Shown here piece by piece: positions 5,151 through 6,828 of a DNA stretch of 6,828 bases. A model generated the notes under the pieces. The model did not search any database, was not told where the DNA came from, and saw only the letters and a list, made by a program, of their open reading frames with translations. The stretch spans positions 1,700,776 to 1,707,603 of the forward strand of contig CP070700.1 of the NCBI GenBank assembly GCA_020349865.1, written 5' to 3'. Every line of letters begins with the position of its first letter. The first letter of the stretch is position 1. The DNA comes from Desulfobacteraceae bacterium (GTDB taxonomy: Bacteria; Desulfobacterota; DSM-4660; Desulfatiglandales; Desulfatiglandaceae). The position numbers and the translations under genes were made by a program.

Positions 5151-5984
5151 ATGGATCTCCCTAAGAGAAAACTCGGCAGGACTGGCATTGAAGTCACGAT
5201 ATTTGGCCTTGGCGGAGAAGGTATTCTGAGGACCTTCGGTTATGAAAAAGAGGCCTATGCCCTAATTAATCGCGCCATAGACCTTGGCATCACATACTTT
5301 GAGTCCGCGAGGGCGTATTCCGGAAGCGAATCCTATTATGGACGGACTTTGGCAGAAAGAAGAAAAGACATCTTTTTGACGAGCAAGTCACATGCAAGGG
5401 ATAAAAAAGGGGCCCTGGTCCATCTGCAGGAGACCCTGAAAAATATGAAGACCGATCATCTTGACCTGTGGCAGGTTCACGATGTGAGAACCATGGAAGA
5501 CGTCCGGGCGATCTTTGGCCCTAAAGGCGCCATCGAGGCCTTTATTGAGGCAAAAGACAAAGGCATGACCCGATTTATTGGGGTGACAGGCCACCACGAT
5601 CCGTTTATAACCCGGCACTGTATCGAAAAGTTTGACTTTGATACGGTGCTCGTGCCTGTAAATCCCGCAGAAGCGATGTATAAGAGCTTTATTGAAGAAA
5701 TTATTCCCCTGGCCAACGAGCGGCAAATGGGCATCATTGCTATGAAGGTCTATTTCAGAGGGCTTGCTGTGAGGATACCTGATTTTAGGAGCATGGAGCC
5801 ATTTTTCCGTTTCGCCCTTTCACAACCCGTCACGACCGCGGTCATTGGATGCGACGACCTCCGCCAATTAGAGGAAAACGTAGGCCTTGCCCGTTCCTTC
5901 AGACCCCTGTCAAACGAAGAAATGCGGGAACTGGAGAGTATTATTTCTCCCTATGCGCGACAATTGATGTATTACAAGCCATAA
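5151..5984 (+). CDS. Aldo/keto reductase family oxidoreductase
   Basis: 277 residues forming the (alpha/beta)8 barrel of NAD(P)H-dependent carbonyl reductases. Marks: the start KRKLGRTGIEVTIFGLGGEG (5-24), a tetrad at E51-Y56-K79-H110 within FESARAYSGSE, LTSKSHARD and LDLWQVHDV, then GMTRFIGVTGHH (138-149), the strand VLVPVNP (166-172), GIIAMKV (194-200) and a cofactor-side AVIGCDDLRQLEENV (230-244). The first tetrad residue is normally Asp; here it is Glu. There is no C-terminal ferredoxin-like cysteine cluster as in some longer anaerobe relatives. The start at 5151 gives the typical family N-terminus; a start at 5091 would add 20 unlike residues. Neither start has a good ribosome site. The gene is divergent from the DinB-like gene across 181 bp, in which no clear promoter could be chosen, and faces a cysteine synthase. 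Substrate unknown. Confidence 0.88.
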   Translation: MDLPKRKLGRTGIEVTIFGLGGEGILRTFGYEKEAYALINRAIDLGITYFESARAYSGSESYYGRTLAERRKDIFLTSKSHARDKKGALVHLQETLKNMKTDHLDLWQVHDVRTMEDVRAIFGPKGAIEAFIEAKDKGMTRFIGVTGHHDPFITRHCIEKFDFDTVLVPVNPAEAMYKSFIEEIIPLANERQMGIIAMKVYFRGLAVRIPDFRSMEPFFRFALSQPVTTAVIGCDDLRQLEENVGLARSFRPLSNEEMRELESIISPYARQLMYYKP

Positions 5985-6018
5985 AGCAGTCCGCATCCCC
6001 CCGCATCTGCCTTGCCAA

Positions 6019-6028
6019 ATTCTTTATT
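6019..6028 (+). repeat. Left direct repeat, possible target-site duplication
   Basis: ATTCTTTATT, identical to 6333-6342. It stands two bases outside the left end of the 13-bp inverted repeat. AT-rich, so chance similarity is possible. Confidence 0.45.
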
Positions 6029-6030
6029 GT

Positions 6031-6329
6031 GTAACACTTTAGCTCTTTGAAAAAACCAACCATGGATTGTAGGGGCATTGGGATCTCTTTTTCAAAAACC
6101 GCATAAGCAGGCCTCATTCCACCGAACGGCAGATCGGCCCTGAAATTCGGCATAGGACAGCCCCAGAAGGGAACTTTCTTAAAAGAGGTCGCCTTCTCTG
6201 CCTGCTCAGCACCCCTGTTCAAGGCCCAGGGGGCGTTCCACGAGCTTTGTAGAGTTTTTGTGATGCGGCTTTTGAAAAAGAGATCCCAATGGCCCTTCCT
6301 GTCCTATTTGCAAGGCGCTAAAGTGTTAC
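6031..6329. mobile_element. MITE-like 299-bp inverted-repeat element
   Basis: The ends are a perfect 13-bp inverted repeat: GTAACACTTTAGC (6031-6043) and its reverse complement (6317-6329). Inside, 6076-6104 and 6263-6291 are reverse complements at 28 of 29 positions; the one difference would be a G-U pair in a minus-strand RNA. The 158-bp centre has more stems: 6106-6112 with 6200-6206, 6122-6126 with 6146-6150, and CCCCTG/CAGGGG at 6212-6217/6227-6232. A 10-bp direct repeat lies close outside both ends. There is no transposase, so it would be non-autonomous. A frame without ATG runs through nearly the whole minus strand (from about 6303 to 5941) but ends outside the element. It sits between convergent genes, a neutral landing site. 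A structured RNA is the alternative. Confidence 0.7.
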
Positions 6330-6332
6330 GTT

Positions 6333-6342
6333 ATTCTTTATT
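6333..6342 (+). repeat. Right direct repeat, possible target-site duplication
   Basis: ATTCTTTATT, identical to 6019-6028, three bases outside the right inverted repeat. The unequal offsets (two and three bases) mean the true element ends may lie slightly outside the 13-bp repeats. Confidence 0.45.
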
Positions 6343-6395
6343 TGTTCCCGCAAACCGTTCTTTATTGTGAAGCCCCGGCAGTTGGTCGGGATGTT

Positions 6396-6828
6396 TTACT
6401 CGTCTTGAAAGAGTTCCGTACTCAGGTATCGCTCGCCCGTGCTGGGCAGGATGGCTACAATCTGTTTTCCTTTGTTTTCAGGCCTTTTGGCGATTTCAAG
6501 GGCTGCCGAGACCACGGCCCCGGAGGAAATGCCGCATAAAATCCCTTCATGTCTGGCAAGGTCTCTGGCAACTTCAAAGGCCTGGTCATTGGTTACGGTG
6601 ACAATCTCGTCAATGATCCTGGTATTGAGAACCTCCGGGACAAAACCGGCCCCGATTCCCTGTATCTTGTGGGGGCCGGGGTTGCCTCCGGAGAGCACGG
6701 TCGAGTCGCTGGGCTCGACCGCTACAGCCTTGAACGAGGACTTTCTTCCTTTTATTACCTCTGCTATCCCTGTGATGGTTCCCCCGGTTCCCACCCCGGC
6801 AACCAGGATATCCACGTCGCCCTTTGTA
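6396..6828 (-). CDS. cysK: Cysteine synthase (O-acetylserine sulfhydrylase), C-terminal part, truncated by window edge
   Basis: The last 143 residues of a PLP enzyme of about 300 residues; the N-terminal half with the PLP lysine is beyond the right edge. Known reaction: O-acetylserine plus sulfide gives cysteine and acetate, in the cytoplasm. Seen: [15 protein letters not shown] with the glycine-rich GTGGT loop that holds the PLP phosphate, [25 protein letters not shown], the GISSGAV segment whose serine meets the PLP ring nitrogen, and the C-terminal [15 protein letters not shown] typical of CysK. The GTG codon at 6815 is internal, as the frame continues unbroken to 6828 with family-like residues. 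CysK and CysM or cystathionine synthase share these motifs; GIGAGFVP and the [12 protein letters not shown] ending favour CysK. It faces the aldo/keto reductase gene, with the inverted-repeat element between. Confidence 0.93.
   Translation of the reverse strand, partial: TKGDVDILVAGVGTGGTITGIAEVIKGRKSSFKAVAVEPSDSTVLSGGNPGPHKIQGIGAGFVPEVLNTRIIDEIVTVTNDQAFEVARDLARHEGILCGISSGAVVSAALEIAKRPENKGKQIVAILPSTGERYLSTELFQDE

Larger units (their letters stand above)
5985..6395. other. 411-bp gap between convergent genes, mostly occupied by an inverted-repeat element
   Basis: About 46 bp after the aldo/keto reductase stop, the DNA becomes the MITE-like element at 6031-6329; 66 bp remain before the cysteine synthase stop. 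The outer pieces are AT-rich and hold the repeated word ATTCTTTATT. A TTTATTGTG word preceded by TTC occurs at both 6020-6031 and 6358-6369 (12 identical bases). No standard terminator with a T-run was found for either gene; the stems of the element could serve that purpose. Confidence 0.6.

Noticed and set aside
5941..6222. 93-codon minus-strand frame with TTG start as a gene
   Set aside because: It starts and runs inside an inverted-repeat element, has no ribosome site, and overlaps the 3' end of the aldo/keto reductase gene.

Overview
The window looks like a mesophilic, anaerobic bacterial chromosome, most like a sulfate-reducing or syntrophic Desulfobacterota (former Deltaproteobacteria). 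This is inferred from the gene set: a tungsten-type aldehyde:ferredoxin oxidoreductase, a long MoaD-like protein, an SCP2-type protein, an archaemetzincin-like protease and a GAF-cyclase. Base composition is moderate, with wide intergenic gaps. No rRNA, tRNA, CRISPR array, transposase or phage gene was seen.

Layout. Positions 1-1853 hold three minus-strand genes. In transcription order they are a MoaD/ThiS-like ubiquitin-fold protein (1853-1563), an SCP2 sterol-binding-like protein (1490-918), and the first 121 codons of an AOR-family oxidoreductase (363-1, running off the window). MoaD-type proteins supply the dithiolene sulfur of the pterin cofactor that AOR needs, so this is a plausible cofactor/enzyme cluster with the SCP2 protein as an unexplained third member. 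The 554-bp gap before AOR contains a 189-bp imperfect palindrome (624-812) with nested hairpins and a weak sigma-54-like site.

Positions 1854-3098 hold an AT-rich archaemetzincin-like zinc protease (2841-2236, minus) behind a consensus TTGACA-17-TATAAT promoter, flanked by gene-free DNA. Positions 3099-4969 hold a GAF-domain class III nucleotide cyclase (4271-3099, minus) and a DinB-fold protein (4969-4442, minus), with a 14-bp palindrome between them. An aldo/keto reductase (5151-5984, plus) is divergent from dinB and faces the C-terminal part of a cysteine synthase (6828-6396, minus, entering from the right edge).

The gap between those two convergent genes is filled by a 299-bp MITE-like inverted-repeat element (6031-6329). 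It has 13-bp ends, a 29-bp inner inverted repeat with one mismatch, and a near-flanking 10-bp direct repeat.

Only the AOR/MoaD pair has an obvious shared pathway. The protease, cyclase, DinB protein, reductase and cysteine synthase look like independent single genes. The least explained DNA is the two different palindromic elements, at 624-812 and 6031-6329.
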